A program made the position numbers and the translations under genes. A DNA stretch of 60,197 nucleotides from DATBLE01 sp046734335 (GTDB lineage Bacteria > Actinomycetota > Thermoleophilia > Gaiellales > Gaiellaceae), in assembly GCA_046734335.1 (NCBI GenBank), contig JBKPRA010000067.1:1-60197 (forward strand), given 5' to 3'. Positions 25,184 through 34,403 of this stretch are shown here, piece by piece (position 1 is the first letter of the stretch; every line of letters begins with the position of its first letter). Below the pieces are notes generated by a model, which searched no databases, was not told the DNA's origin, and saw only the letters and a program-made list of their open reading frames with translations.

Positions 25184-27072
25184 GGAAGATCGGCGTCTTC
25201 GTCCTCGTCGCGGCGTCGGCCGCGAACCTGCTCGCTGCGAGCGCCTCGGCGACCGGACGGCCGGGCATCCGGCTGACGCCGCTCTCGAGCGTCCAGTTCC
25301 CGGACCGCGCATTCGTGCTCACGTCCACCAACGGGGCCGCGATCGCCAGCTCTTCGATTCACGTCAGCGAGGATGGTCGCGCCGTGAGGAAGCCGTCGAT
25401 CGTCCCGGCCGACCAGACGGTGAACCGAACCTTCGGTGTCGTGCTCGTCATCGACGCCAGCGCAAGCATGCGGGGCGCGGCGATCGACAATGCCATGGCC
25501 GCGGCCCGTGCCTTTCATGCGCACAGCCCGGTCTCCCGGGCGCTCGGGCTGGTGACGTTCAACCGGGCCGTCCGTGTCGTCACGCCACCGACGACCGATC
25601 GCAAGGCGATCGCCGCTTCGCTGGCCACGCGGCCCCGCCTGGCGGTGAGGACGCGCCTGTGGGATGCTGCCGGTCGGGCGATCGACGTTCTGCGGCAGCA
25701 GAAGATCACCGCCGGGTCGATCGTGCTGCTCACCGACGGACGGGACATCGGCAGCAAGCTGACGCCGGACCAGGTCGTGTCCAAGGCGCGGTCCGCCGGC
25801 GTGCGGGTGTTCACCGTCGGTTTGCAATCCTCGCAGTTCAGCCCGGAAGACCTCCGGTCTGTCGCGCGAGAGAGCAACGGCGCGTACGCGGAAGCGGCCT
25901 CACCGGCTGCGCTGAGGGCGGTCTACAGCGCACTCTCGGAGCGGCTTGCCGGCGAGTACATCGTTCGCTACAGCTCCGGCGTCGGTCCTGGACGTCCGGT
26001 GCGGGTCGCGGTCACTGTGAGCGGGGCCCCTGGGGTTGCGACCTGGAGTTACGTGTCGCCGATCCCGGACTCGGTTGCGCCGTTCCACCGCTCGTTCCTC
26101 GATCGGCTGATCTCATCGCCGGTGTCCGCGGCGCTCCTCGCGCTCCTGGCTGCGGCGCTCGCGTGGTTCGCGGTGACCACGATTCTGAGACCGAGACGGA
26201 GCACGGTGAGGGCCAGGATGGGCGAGTTCGTCCCGACCTCGGGAACCATGACGGGAAACGATCCGGCCTCGCTCAAGGTGCGCGAGCGTCTGCTCGGCCA
26301 CGTGCTCCTGACGGCCGAGCGCGCGTTCCAGCGGACGCCCTGGTGGGAGCGCTTCAAGGAGGAGCTGGAGATCGGTGAGTTCCCGATCCGCCCCCTCCCG
26401 CTCGTCGCCCTGACCGCAGCCGCGAGCATCGGATTGGCATTTTTCGGCCTGATCTCGCCGGTGCTCGCCCTGCTCGCGCTGCTGCCGCCCCTGCTCGTTC
26501 GCGCTGCGTACAAGACGAGGCTGAATCGGCGTCGCGGGGCGTTCGAAGACCAGCTCCCCGACAACCTCACCGTGCTGGCCGCATCGCTGCGGGCCGGACA
26601 CAGCTTCGTCGGTGGGCTGGCGTCGGTCCTGGACGAGGCCGAGGAGCCTTCACAGAGCGAGCTGCGCCGGGCCGTCTCGGACGAGCAGCTCGGTGTGCCG
26701 ATCGAGGATGCGCTCATGCGGGTGGCCCAGCGCATGGACAGCAGGGACCTCGAGCAGATCGCACTCGTCGCCTCGCTCCAACGGCAGGCGGGGGGCAACA
26801 CGGCGGAGGTTCTGGACGTGGTCGTCGAAGCCATTCGGGAGCGGTTCAAGCTTCGCCGGCTCGTCCACGCACTCACCGCCCAGGGCCGCCTCTCGCGCTG
26901 GATCCTGATCGGGCTGCCGATCGTCGTCGCGGGGTGGATGGGGCTCGTCAACCCGCATTACCTGGCCCCGCTCTTTCACACGACCGGCGGCCAGATCCTC
27001 CTGGCGATGGCTGTCGTGATGGTCATCGCCGGTTCCCTCGTGATCAAGCGGATTACAAGCATCGAACTCTAG
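25180..27072 (+). CDS. tadB: VWA domain fused to TadB-type pilus platform protein
   Basis: 630 residues, ATG overlapping the tadA stop. A signal segment spans residues ~1-25. A von Willebrand A domain covers ~84-270 with an intact MIDAS start DASAS (Asp92, Ser94, Ser96) and a later LLTDGRD. A membrane helix near 310-330 (VSAALLALLAAALAWFAVTTI) is followed by a T2SSF domain (~430-600) of the TadB kind with flanking helices. The T2SSF half is the membrane platform for TadA. The VWA half lies on the outside and could bind metal-dependently to a surface ligand or to the pilus. Both halves are in one uninterrupted frame; ordinary TadB is about 300 residues, so about 300 extra residues are present. 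Confidence 0.88.
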   Translation: MRKIGVFVLVAASAANLLAASASATGRPGIRLTPLSSVQFPDRAFVLTSTNGAAIASSSIHVSEDGRAVRKPSIVPADQTVNRTFGVVLVIDASASMRGAAIDNAMAAARAFHAHSPVSRALGLVTFNRAVRVVTPPTTDRKAIAASLATRPRLAVRTRLWDAAGRAIDVLRQQKITAGSIVLLTDGRDIGSKLTPDQVVSKARSAGVRVFTVGLQSSQFSPEDLRSVARESNGAYAEAASPAALRAVYSALSERLAGEYIVRYSSGVGPGRPVRVAVTVSGAPGVATWSYVSPIPDSVAPFHRSFLDRLISSPVSAALLALLAAALAWFAVTTILRPRRSTVRARMGEFVPTSGTMTGNDPASLKVRERLLGHVLLTAERAFQRTPWWERFKEELEIGEFPIRPLPLVALTAAASIGLAFFGLISPVLALLALLPPLLVRAAYKTRLNRRRGAFEDQLPDNLTVLAASLRAGHSFVGGLASVLDEAEEPSQSELRRAVSDEQLGVPIEDALMRVAQRMDSRDLEQIALVASLQRQAGGNTAEVLDVVVEAIRERFKLRRLVHALTAQGRLSRWILIGLPIVVAGWMGLVNPHYLAPLFHTTGGQILLAMAVVMVIAGSLVIKRITSIEL

Positions 27073-27080
27073 GAGACATC

Positions 27081-28010
27081 GTGATCCTCGTCCTGCTCAT
27101 CGGTCTCGTGTTGATCGCCGTTTCGTTCGGGCTCTTCGCGCGGACGCTCCTGATGCCGCGCCTGCGCGCAGCCGAATCGCTGCGCCAGATCGACGTCTAC
27201 GGATTCTCCGCGGCCGCGCCGGCTTCCTCGGCTCGGCAGGGGAAGCTGCCAAAGCTCCATCTGCGCGAAGGCATCGACTCGCTCGCCGGCAAGCTCGGGG
27301 ACCTGCTCTCGGGCCGGTTCAAGAGCATGAGCGAGGAAAACCTCAGGACGATCCTGCAGGGAGCGGGGTTCTACACGGTTCAGCCGCGCCGCTTCGTCGG
27401 CTACCAGGCGCTCGGCACGGTCGCCATGGGCGCGCTGTTCGCCTGGTTCGTCCTCGCAGGCAAGGCCAACCCGCTGCTTGGGATCATCGCGGTCGTCACT
27501 GCGCTTCTGTGCGGCTGGAGCCTGCCGCTGACCTTCGTGAAGCGCCGAGCCCGCATGCGTGGCGATCGGATCGACCTCGACATGCCCGAGCTCATCGACA
27601 TGCTCGTCGCAACCGTCGAGGCGGGAATCGCCTTCGGCTCGTCGCTGCAGATGGCGGCGAAGCGCTTCAGAGGGCCGCTGGGAGAGGAGCTGCGTCTGAC
27701 GCTCCAGGAGCAGAGCATGGGCCTCGGCCTCAACCAGGCGCTCGACAACATGCTCCAGCGGCAGAACACGCCGTCCGTGCGCGCCTTTGTGCGGTCGCTG
27801 GTCCAGGGCGAGCGGCTCGGAGTGTCGATCGGGCAGAACCTGCGCAACCTCTCGCACGAGATGCGGACGATCAGGCGCCAGCTGGCCGAAGAGCGCGCCC
27901 AGAAGGCACCGGTGAAGATGGTCTTTCCGGTCGTGCTCCTGATCTTTCCGGCCCTCTTCGTCGTCACACTCGGTCCGGCCGCCCTTCAAATTCACGCGAT
28001 CTTCCAGTGA
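27081..28010 (+). CDS. tadC: Pilus platform protein TadC (T2SSF domain)
   Basis: 309 residues from a GTG with AGGAGA upstream. An N-terminal helix (ILVLLIGLVLIAVSFGLFA) is followed by a cytoplasmic segment, two helices, then the T2SSF core with MPELIDMLVATVEAGIAFGS and the late GERLGVSIGQNLRNLSHEMR motif, ending in a C-terminal helix. It pairs with TadB as the inner-membrane platform. Its stop overlaps the following GTG. Confidence 0.9.
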   Translation: MILVLLIGLVLIAVSFGLFARTLLMPRLRAAESLRQIDVYGFSAAAPASSARQGKLPKLHLREGIDSLAGKLGDLLSGRFKSMSEENLRTILQGAGFYTVQPRRFVGYQALGTVAMGALFAWFVLAGKANPLLGIIAVVTALLCGWSLPLTFVKRRARMRGDRIDLDMPELIDMLVATVEAGIAFGSSLQMAAKRFRGPLGEELRLTLQEQSMGLGLNQALDNMLQRQNTPSVRAFVRSLVQGERLGVSIGQNLRNLSHEMRTIRRQLAEERAQKAPVKMVFPVVLLIFPALFVVTLGPAALQIHAIFQ

Positions 28011-28438
28011 GCGTTCACGAAATCACTCCGAGCGGCCACGTTCCCCAGCAGTCCGGCGCCAGCGAGCAGGAGTCGAACGTGAGCGGCATGACGAAGATGG
28101 TCGTCGTCGGTCCCAGCGGCCACGTCGTCTGCGACACCTGCCACCTCGCCGACAAGCCCCACACGCGTCTCCGCGGCATCATCGGCTGGAAGAGCATGCG
28201 CCGGGGCGAGGGGCTCCTGTTGCGGCCGACCTTCTCCGTCCACACCATGTTCGTTCGCTTTCCCATCGACGCCGTCTTTCTCGACAAGGAGATGACGGTC
28301 GTGTCGATCGCTCACGAGCTGAAGCCGTGGCGATTCGCGGGTGCGCGCAAGGCGAAGTCGGTACTCGAGCTTGCCGCAGGTGAGTGCAGGCGGCTCGGGC
28401 TCGAGCCCGGAGACCGGCTCGGCTGGGCGAGGGTCTGA
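28007..28438 (+). CDS. DUF192 family protein within the tad operon
   Basis: 143 residues from the overlapping GTG; a shorter start at ATG 28088 is possible and would remove a Ser/Gln-rich leader. The DUF192 core is complete: RGIIGWKSMRRGEGLLLRPT, then HTMFVRFPIDAVFLDKEMTV, and the tail LELAAGECRRLGLEPGDRL. The family is small, of unknown function, and in other tad loci is also found next to the prepilin peptidase or TadC, so a pilus-related role is plausible. No signal peptide is evident. Confidence 0.82.
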   Translation: MSVHEITPSGHVPQQSGASEQESNVSGMTKMVVVGPSGHVVCDTCHLADKPHTRLRGIIGWKSMRRGEGLLLRPTFSVHTMFVRFPIDAVFLDKEMTVVSIAHELKPWRFAGARKAKSVLELAAGECRRLGLEPGDRLGWARV

Positions 28439-29010
28439 TGGCAAGCGTCCTCGACTCGACGGGTCCGGCCCCCGAGGCCTCGTCCGCTGAGTTCCGGCAG
28501 GTCGCTACCGTGCCCGGAGGCGTCGTCGCCGTCGTCGCGATCTCGACGGCCACTGCCGCGCTGATCGCGTTCGACCTCTCCGCGCGAGCGTTCGTGGCTG
28601 CGTTCTTCTGCGCCGTGCTGGTCGTGATTGCGGCGGTCGATCTCGAGCGGGGGATCATCCCGAATCGGATCGTCGTGCCGGCCGGGATCGTCGTCCTGTT
28701 CGGAGACATCGCCGCACAACCGCACCGCTGGCGAGAGTGGACGATCGCAGCCTTTGCCTCCATGCTCGCCGCGCTCGTCATCTCGCTGGGTACGCGCGGC
28801 GGGATCGGCATGGGTGACGTCAAGCTCGCGTTTCTTCTCGGCGCGGGGCTGGGCGCGAGCATGGTCGGTGGAATGGCAGTGGCGATGGTGGCCACACTCG
28901 TCGTCGCCGTCGTCATCCTGGCGCGGCACGGGTTGAGTGCCCGCAAGCAGGCCATCCCCTTCGCGCCGCTCCTCGTGTTCGGTGCGCTCGTCGCCCTCTT
29001 CCTCTCGTAG
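28438..29010 (+). CDS. tadV: Prepilin peptidase TadV/CpaA (A24 aspartic protease)
   Basis: 190 residues; the ATG shares one base with the previous stop (TGATG). Six hydrophobic segments. The catalytic aspartates are in VDLERGIIPN (Asp68) and the GMGD motif (Asp127). This membrane protease cleaves the Flp pilins and TadE at the Gly before the hydrophobic helix. It lacks the N-terminal methylase domain of PilD, as is usual for Tad systems. Confidence 0.9.
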   Translation: MASVLDSTGPAPEASSAEFRQVATVPGGVVAVVAISTATAALIAFDLSARAFVAAFFCAVLVVIAAVDLERGIIPNRIVVPAGIVVLFGDIAAQPHRWREWTIAAFASMLAALVISLGTRGGIGMGDVKLAFLLGAGLGASMVGGMAVAMVATLVVAVVILARHGLSARKQAIPFAPLLVFGALVALFLS

Positions 29011-29011
29011 C

Positions 29012-29689
29012 ATGAGCAACCTCCCGATCAGCATGGGAGACGCGCTCGAGGGCACCGGGCCGTCGCTCCGCGACCGGCTGGCGAATCCGAAGCTTCGCCT
29101 CCTGGCTTCAGGCGCGGTGGGCGCGAGCTTCTGGCTCGTCTTCGCCTACGCGAACATTCGCGGCTCGATCGACTCGCACCGGGTGATCGGCGCAGGGGTC
29201 GGGATTCTGGGGGTCTGGGCGGCCGTTCTCTTTCTGGTTCGTCGGCCGCCGACGATCGTCAGCGGGAGCCTCGCAGTGTGGGCCATTGCCTATTTCGGGA
29301 CGTTCGGAGCCTCGTTGCTCCGTCCGGGCGGAGCCGGTCATGGTTGGGAGGACGTGCTCGGCCTCGGCGTCCAGTGCCTCGGGGTCCTGCTCGGGGCTCT
29401 CGGATACGTCGCGCTCGGCCGGTCGTTCGGGCTCGTCCCGGCGCATCGTGGTCTCGTCACCTGGGGGGTCTACCGGCTCGTGCGCCATCCGCTCTACAGC
29501 TCCTACGTGATCGCGGAGCTCGGCTACCTGATCCAGAGCCCCAGCACCTGGAACGTCGGCGTGCTCCTGGCGGCCTGGACGTGCCAGGTGCTCAGGCTGC
29601 TGAGCGAGGAGCGCCTGCTGTCCGCCGACCCGGACTACCGTGCTTACTGCCGGCGGACACCCTGGCGCGTTCTTCCCGGTCTCTGGTGA
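29012..29689 (+). CDS. Isoprenylcysteine-carboxyl-methyltransferase-like membrane protein
   Basis: 225 residues, ATG immediately after the prepilin peptidase stop, so probably the last gene of the tad operon. Five to six membrane helices. The C-terminal catalytic signature of the ICMT/PEMT superfamily is GVYRLVRHPLYSSYVIAELG followed by EERLLSADPDYRAYCRRTPW. Bacterial members methylate small molecules, lipids or proteins at the membrane, and the substrate is usually unknown. Given that TadV lacks the methylase domain found in PilD, pilin N-methylation is a possibility, but this is speculation. Confidence 0.8.
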   Translation: MSNLPISMGDALEGTGPSLRDRLANPKLRLLASGAVGASFWLVFAYANIRGSIDSHRVIGAGVGILGVWAAVLFLVRRPPTIVSGSLAVWAIAYFGTFGASLLRPGGAGHGWEDVLGLGVQCLGVLLGALGYVALGRSFGLVPAHRGLVTWGVYRLVRHPLYSSYVIAELGYLIQSPSTWNVGVLLAAWTCQVLRLLSEERLLSADPDYRAYCRRTPWRVLPGLW

Positions 29690-29696
29690 AGCAGCC

Positions 29697-30332
29697 CTAG
29701 GCTGCCGCGGTCGCCTCGTGGAGACCGTGGTCGAAGGCGTACTTCGCGGCCTCGGTTCGATTCGCCACGTTGAGCTTGCGGTAGATGTTGTGCAGGTGGA
29801 ACTTGACCGTCTGGTCCGAGAGCCACAGCTCCTTGGCGATCGCACGGTTGGAGAGGCCACGGGCGACACTGCAGAGGATCTCCGCCTCGCGCCCGCTCAG
29901 GCCTGCGTCGTGTGCCCCTGAGCGTGCCGCGACTTTGTCCAAGCCCGCGGCGCAGAAGAACGACCCGGCGACGGCCTGTCTGATCACCGCTGCGAGGTCG
30001 CCCGGGTGGATGCTCTTGACCAGGTAGGCGCACGCCCCGCGTTCGAGCGCGACGGCGATCTGCGCCCGGTCATCCACTCCCGAGAAGAGGAGAACCCTGA
30101 CGGTCGGATGCTTCGCGCTGATTCGCTCCAGGCATGTCAGCCCGTCGATCTCCGGCAGCCGTAGGTCGATCAGCACGACGTCGGGCCGGGCGCTCGAGAC
30201 GAGGGGCATCACCTGCGAACCGGACGTGGCCTCGCCGACAACCTCGAAGTCTTTCTCGCTCTCCAGCGCGCTGCGGACAGCCGCGATCATCAGCGGATGG
30301 TCGTCTGCGAGCAACACCCTCAGCTTGGCCAC
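29697..30332 (-). CDS. NarL/FixJ-type response regulator with LuxR-type DNA-binding domain
   Basis: 211 residues from a GTG. The receiver domain (1-120) has acidic pocket Asp10-Asp11, phosphoacceptor Asp56 in VVLIDLRLPEIDG and the conserved Lys in AYLVKSIHPGD. The LuxR helix-turn-helix is at ~140-205 (LSGREAEILCSVARGLSNRA, VKFHLHNIYRKLNVANRTEA). No histidine kinase gene is adjacent, so it is an orphan in this window. It converges with the pilus operon with 7 bases between stops, where GCAGCC-CTA-GGCTGC (29691-29705) forms a small palindrome. Confidence 0.9.
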   Translation of the reverse strand: MAKLRVLLADDHPLMIAAVRSALESEKDFEVVGEATSGSQVMPLVSSARPDVVLIDLRLPEIDGLTCLERISAKHPTVRVLLFSGVDDRAQIAVALERGACAYLVKSIHPGDLAAVIRQAVAGSFFCAAGLDKVAARSGAHDAGLSGREAEILCSVARGLSNRAIAKELWLSDQTVKFHLHNIYRKLNVANRTEAAKYAFDHGLHEATAAA

Positions 30333-30373
30333 GTCTCGCGCTCTCCCTGGTCGTTGGACGAAGCCCCCGACTC

Positions 30374-30401
30374 ATAGTAGTCAGCGTTACTCGAATAACA
30401 A
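30374..30401 (-). promoter_or_regulatory. Sigma-70-type promoter for the response-regulator gene
   Basis: On the minus strand TTGTTA (30396-30401) and TACTAT (30374-30379) are separated by 16 bases, an unusually AT-rich patch in this GC-rich region. The distance to the GTG at 30332 gives a leader of about 35 bases. Confidence 0.5.
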
Positions 30402-30600
30402 GTGCCGCGGGAATCCCGGTTTTGCGGCGAGTTCGCGGCGGCGTAATGGACACGGAGCCACGACGGATCGTCGACTGTCTTCAGTAAGTGCCCGTGGCTC
30501 ACAATCCAGCCAGGGTAGCGTCCGTTTGTGCCGATTGTTGGGCTTTCTGGGCGAGTTGACCCAACTCGCTCATGCTGGCAGGATCGGTACTCCGGGGAGT

Positions 30601-32520
30601 GTGGTCAGCTTGTCACGCAACGGCCGATTCGACGCGATCTACCGGCGGTCGCTGGAGCAGCCTGCGGAGTTCTGGAGTGAGGTGGCCAGAGCGATCGACT
30701 GGGACGAGCCGCCGGTGCGTGTTCTGGACGACGGACGTCCGCCGTTCTATCGCTGGTTCAGCGGCGGCAGGCTGAATACCTGCCGCAACGCACTCGACCG
30801 TCATGTCGAGGGCGGCCGGGCCGATCAGTACGCGTTGATCCACGACTCGCCGGTCACTGAAACGACTCGGAGGTTTACCTATCGGGAGCTTCGGGACGCC
30901 GTGGCCGCATTTGCCGGAGCGCTCGCCGACGAGGGTGTGGAGCGGGGTGACCGGGTCATCCTGTACATGCCGATGGTCCCCGAGGCGGTGATCGCGATGC
31001 TGGCCTGCGCCCGCATCGGCGCAGTCCACTCGGTCGTATTCGGCGGCTTTGCGGCCGACGAGCTGGCCAAACGGATCGAGGATGCCCGGCCGAAGGTGAT
31101 CGTGTCGGCTTCGTGTGGCATCGAGCCCGGCGGCTTCGTCGCATACAAGCCGCTGCTGGATGCAGCGATCGATCTGGCCACAACGAAGCCTGACCGGTGC
31201 ATCGTGCTGCAGCGACCGATGCTCGAGGCAGAGCTCCGCCCGGAACGTGACCTGGACTGGGCGGAGGCGGTCTCCCGGGCGCAGCCGGTCGGTTGCGTCT
31301 CGGTCGATGCCACCGATCCCCTGTACATCCTGTACACGTCCGGTACGACCGGACAGCCGAAGGGCATCGTCCGCGACAACGGCGGCCACGCGGTCGCGCT
31401 CGAGTGGTCGATGCAGAACGTGTACGGCGTCGAACCCGGCGAGGTCTACTGGGCAGCCTCCGATGTGGGCTGGGTGGTCGGGCACTCGTACATCGTCTAC
31501 GCGCCGCTCTTCCACGGTTGCACGACGGTGCTCTACGAGGGAAAGCCGGTGGGGACGCCGGACGCGGGCGCGTTCTGGCGGGTGATCTCGGAGCACGGCG
31601 TCGAGACCCTGTTCACCGCGCCGACAGCGTTCCGTGCGATCCGGCAGCAGGATCCCGAGGGCGACCACATCGGCCGTTACGACCTCAGCCGATTCCGGGC
31701 GCTCTTCCTCGCCGGTGAGCGCTGTGATCCGGAGACGCTCGCTTGGGCGGAGCGGAAGCTCGGTGTTCCGGTGATCGATCACTGGTGGCAGACCGAGACC
31801 GGCTGGGCGGTCGCGGCCAACTGTCTCGGAATCGAGCTGCTGCCGGTCAAGCCTGGGTCGCCGACCAGGGCCGTGCCAGGGTGGGACGTCAGGGCCCTCG
31901 GTGCGGATGGAGAAGAGCTCCCACCCGGTGAGATCGGATCGCTCGCGGTCAAGCTGCCGATGCCGCCCGGCGCGACGCCAACCATCTGGAACGCCGAGGC
32001 TCGCTTTCACGACACCTATCTCAGCGCCTTCCCCGGCTTCTACCAGACGGCCGACGCCGGGTTCGTCGACGAGGACGGCTACATCTTCGTCATGGCGCGA
32101 ACAGACGACATCATCAACGTCGCTGGACACCGCCTCTCGACAGGTGCGATGGAGGAGGTGCTTGCCGCCCACTCGGACGTGGCCGAATGTGCAGTGATCG
32201 GAGTCGCCGACCAGCTGAAGGGACAGCTGCCCGTGGGGTTCGTCGTGCTGAAAGCAGGCGTGGACCGTCCCGAGGAAACCATCGGCGCCGAACTCGTCCA
32301 ACTCGTGCGCGAGCGGATCGGACCCGTCGCCGCGTTCAAGACAGCGGTCGTCGTTCAACGCCTGCCGAAGACGCGGTCCGGGAAGATCCTGCGCGGCACG
32401 ATGCGCAGCATCGCCGACGCCGAGGAGTACACGGTGCCTGCCACGATCGACGATCCCGCGATCCTGGACGAGATCGGGGCTGCGTTACAGACGATCGGCT
32501 ACGCCGAACCACGCGCGTGA
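30601..32520 (+). CDS. Propionyl-CoA synthetase-like acyl-CoA ligase (PrpE/AcsA subfamily)
   Basis: 639 residues from GTG 30601; a TTG three codons on has a better-placed GGGGAG. The start (FDAIYRRSLEQPAEFWSEVA, then IDWDEPP and NTCRNALDRHV) is the hallmark N-terminal domain of PrpE-type ligases. The AMP-binding core has YTSGTTGQPKGIVRD near residue 245, WWQTETGW, and the hinge DDIINVAGHRLSTGAMEEV. The catalytic Lys is in LPKTRSGKILR near residue 593. It activates propionate (or acetate or another short acid) to the CoA thioester with ATP. Start of the rightward catabolic region; no methylcitrate-cycle genes are adjacent. Confidence 0.88.
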   Translation: MVSLSRNGRFDAIYRRSLEQPAEFWSEVARAIDWDEPPVRVLDDGRPPFYRWFSGGRLNTCRNALDRHVEGGRADQYALIHDSPVTETTRRFTYRELRDAVAAFAGALADEGVERGDRVILYMPMVPEAVIAMLACARIGAVHSVVFGGFAADELAKRIEDARPKVIVSASCGIEPGGFVAYKPLLDAAIDLATTKPDRCIVLQRPMLEAELRPERDLDWAEAVSRAQPVGCVSVDATDPLYILYTSGTTGQPKGIVRDNGGHAVALEWSMQNVYGVEPGEVYWAASDVGWVVGHSYIVYAPLFHGCTTVLYEGKPVGTPDAGAFWRVISEHGVETLFTAPTAFRAIRQQDPEGDHIGRYDLSRFRALFLAGERCDPETLAWAERKLGVPVIDHWWQTETGWAVAANCLGIELLPVKPGSPTRAVPGWDVRALGADGEELPPGEIGSLAVKLPMPPGATPTIWNAEARFHDTYLSAFPGFYQTADAGFVDEDGYIFVMARTDDIINVAGHRLSTGAMEEVLAAHSDVAECAVIGVADQLKGQLPVGFVVLKAGVDRPEETIGAELVQLVRERIGPVAAFKTAVVVQRLPKTRSGKILRGTMRSIADAEEYTVPATIDDPAILDEIGAALQTIGYAEPRA

Positions 32521-32544
32521 TTCGTGGCCGGCGCCTCTACGCAT

Positions 32545-33567
32545 TCAACGCCAGCCGAGCTCGGGTGCGACGTACTCGAGGATGCTCTCGAGGGCGTGTG
32601 CGTTGTAGTCGACGCCGAGCTGGTTCGGCACGGTCAGCAGCAACGTGTCCGCGGCGGCGATCGCCTCGTCGTCGGCGAGCTGGTCGACGAGCACGTCGGG
32701 CTCGGCGGCATACGTGCGGCCGAAGATCGCCCGCGTCGCCGCGTCGATGTAACCGACGTGGTCGCCGTCGGAGCTCGGGCCGAAGTACTGGCGGTCCAGG
32801 TCGTTCACGAGCGCGAAGATGCTGCGGCTGACGGAGACCCGCGGCTCGCGCTCGTGCCCGGCCTCCTTCCACGCCGCGCGGAACGCCTCGATGTGCCGGG
32901 CCTGCACGACATGGAACGGGTCGCCGCTGGCGTCGTCCTCGACGAGGGTGGAGCTCATCAGGTTCATGCCCAGAGTTGCCGCCCAGGCTGCGGTCGGGGC
33001 CGAGCCGGCGCCCCACCAGATCCGGTCACGCAACCCCGGCGACTGCGGCTCGACCGTGAGCAGTCCGGGCGGGTTGGGGAACATCGGCCGTGGATTCGGT
33101 CGAGCGAACCCCTCCCCTCGAAGCACGTCCAGGAACACCTGGGTGTGGCGGCGTGCCATGTCGGCGTCGCTCTCGCCCTCGGCAGGCTGGTAGCCGAAGT
33201 AGCGCCACCCGTCGATCACCTGCTCCGGCGACCCACGGCTGATCCCGAGCTGCAGCCGGCCGCCGGCGAGAAGGTCTGCGGCGCCTGCGTCCTCGGCCAT
33301 GTAGAGCGGGTTCTCATAGCGCATGTCGATGACCGCGGTGCCGATCTCGATGCTCGAGGTTCGCGCGCCGATCGCCGCCAGGAGCGGGAACGGCGACGCC
33401 AGCTGCCGGGCGAAGTGGTGCACACGGAAGTACGCCCCGTCGGCGCCCACGCTCTCGGCCGCGACCGCCAGTTCCAGCGACTGGATCAGCGAGTCGGAGG
33501 CGGTGCGCACCTGCGACGACGGCGACGCCGTCCAGTGGCCGAAAGACAGGAACCCGACCTTCTTCAC
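32545..33567 (-). CDS. Luciferase-like (LLM) flavin/F420-dependent oxidoreductase
   Basis: 340 residues from GTG 33567 (open frame upstream is Arg/Ser-rich and non-conserved). Bacterial-luciferase-like TIM barrel: KKVGFLSFGHW at the N-terminus, ESVGADGAYFRVHHFARQLA, the IEIGTAVIDMRYENPLYMAED strand-helix, and LQLGISRGSPEQVIDGW. This pattern is close to alkanal-monooxygenase-like members, which use FMNH2 or F420H2. The substrate is unknown. It converges with the acyl-CoA ligase gene (24 bases between stops) and lies 52 bases downstream of the SDR on the same strand. Confidence 0.82.
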   Translation of the reverse strand: MKKVGFLSFGHWTASPSSQVRTASDSLIQSLELAVAAESVGADGAYFRVHHFARQLASPFPLLAAIGARTSSIEIGTAVIDMRYENPLYMAEDAGAADLLAGGRLQLGISRGSPEQVIDGWRYFGYQPAEGESDADMARRHTQVFLDVLRGEGFARPNPRPMFPNPPGLLTVEPQSPGLRDRIWWGAGSAPTAAWAATLGMNLMSSTLVEDDASGDPFHVVQARHIEAFRAAWKEAGHEREPRVSVSRSIFALVNDLDRQYFGPSSDGDHVGYIDAATRAIFGRTYAAEPDVLVDQLADDEAIAAADTLLLTVPNQLGVDYNAHALESILEYVAPELGWR

Positions 33568-33619
33568 ACGCGGGCCTTTCTCGTCGACGCCTTGGCGGCC
33601 TCCCGGCCGGCCTCGGTAT

Positions 33620-34336
33620 TCACTCCCACGGCAGTGCCGGCTCGCCGGCTGTCCATCCGCCGTCGACGGGCAGCACCACGCCGGTGACGGCGCTTGCCTG
33701 CGGGCTCGCGAGGAAGACGATCGCGCTCGCGATCTCGTTGGCCTCGAGCAGGCGCCCGAGCGGGATTCGACGCGTGGCTGCTCGGACGAACGTCTCATTC
33801 TCGAAGAACGCGGCCGTCATCGGGGTCACGGTGAACCCGGGTGCGACCGCATTCGCTCTCACCCCGTGCTCGGCCCAGTCGATCGCGAGGGAACGTGTGA
33901 GGGCCGCGACGGCTCCCTTGCTCGCCGTATAGGCGGCCTGGGAGGGGAGGGATACGAGCGCAGCCTGGGATGCGACGTTGACGATCGCCCCTCCGCGCTC
34001 GCGCAGCAACGGTCCGAACGCCTGGCAGGCCTGGACGGTCCCGAGCACGTTGATCTCGAAGTTCCGCCTGAAATCCGCGACCGCGAGCTCCTCGATCGGC
34101 TTGTTATCCGTCAGGACGCCTGCAGCGTTGATCAGGACGTCGAGCCGGTCGAGGCGACGCGCCAGCGAGTCGAGCGCGCTGCGGTCGGTGACGTCCAGGG
34201 GCGGCTCGGCCGCGAGATCGACGACATGGACTGTCGCCCGCGCCTGCTCCAGCAGCCGGACGCAGGCGCCGCCGATGCCGGAGGCTCCACCCGTGACGAC
34301 GGCGACTGCGCCATCGAGACCGTCCACGGCGGCCAC
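33620..34336 (-). CDS. Short-chain dehydrogenase/reductase
   Basis: 238 residues from GTG 34336, chosen because the Rossmann fold begins a few residues later. Motif TGGASGIG (15-22), NAAG at 70-73, catalytic Ser123, Tyr136 and Lys140 (YTASK), NAVAPGFTVTPM and the final VTGVVLPVDGGWTAG. Asp40 at the end of strand 2 (VHVVDL) suggests NAD. Probably co-transcribed with the luciferase-like gene and divergent from the small NTF2-like gene. Substrate unknown. Confidence 0.87.
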   Translation of the reverse strand: MAAVDGLDGAVAVVTGGASGIGGACVRLLEQARATVHVVDLAAEPPLDVTDRSALDSLARRLDRLDVLINAAGVLTDNKPIEELAVADFRRNFEINVLGTVQACQAFGPLLRERGGAIVNVASQAALVSLPSQAAYTASKGAVAALTRSLAIDWAEHGVRANAVAPGFTVTPMTAAFFENETFVRAATRRIPLGRLLEANEIASAIVFLASPQASAVTGVVLPVDGGWTAGEPALPWE

Positions 34337-34403
34337 CCTATCCGCCGGCCCTCGAGTGTGTTCCAATCCCGACACGAGCAGTACCCGAGAAAGGAGAGAA
34401 GTG

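Noticed and set aside
30601..32520. Methylcitrate-cycle locus around the propionyl-CoA-synthetase-like gene
   Set aside because: No prpB, prpC or prpD genes in the window; only the ligase is present.
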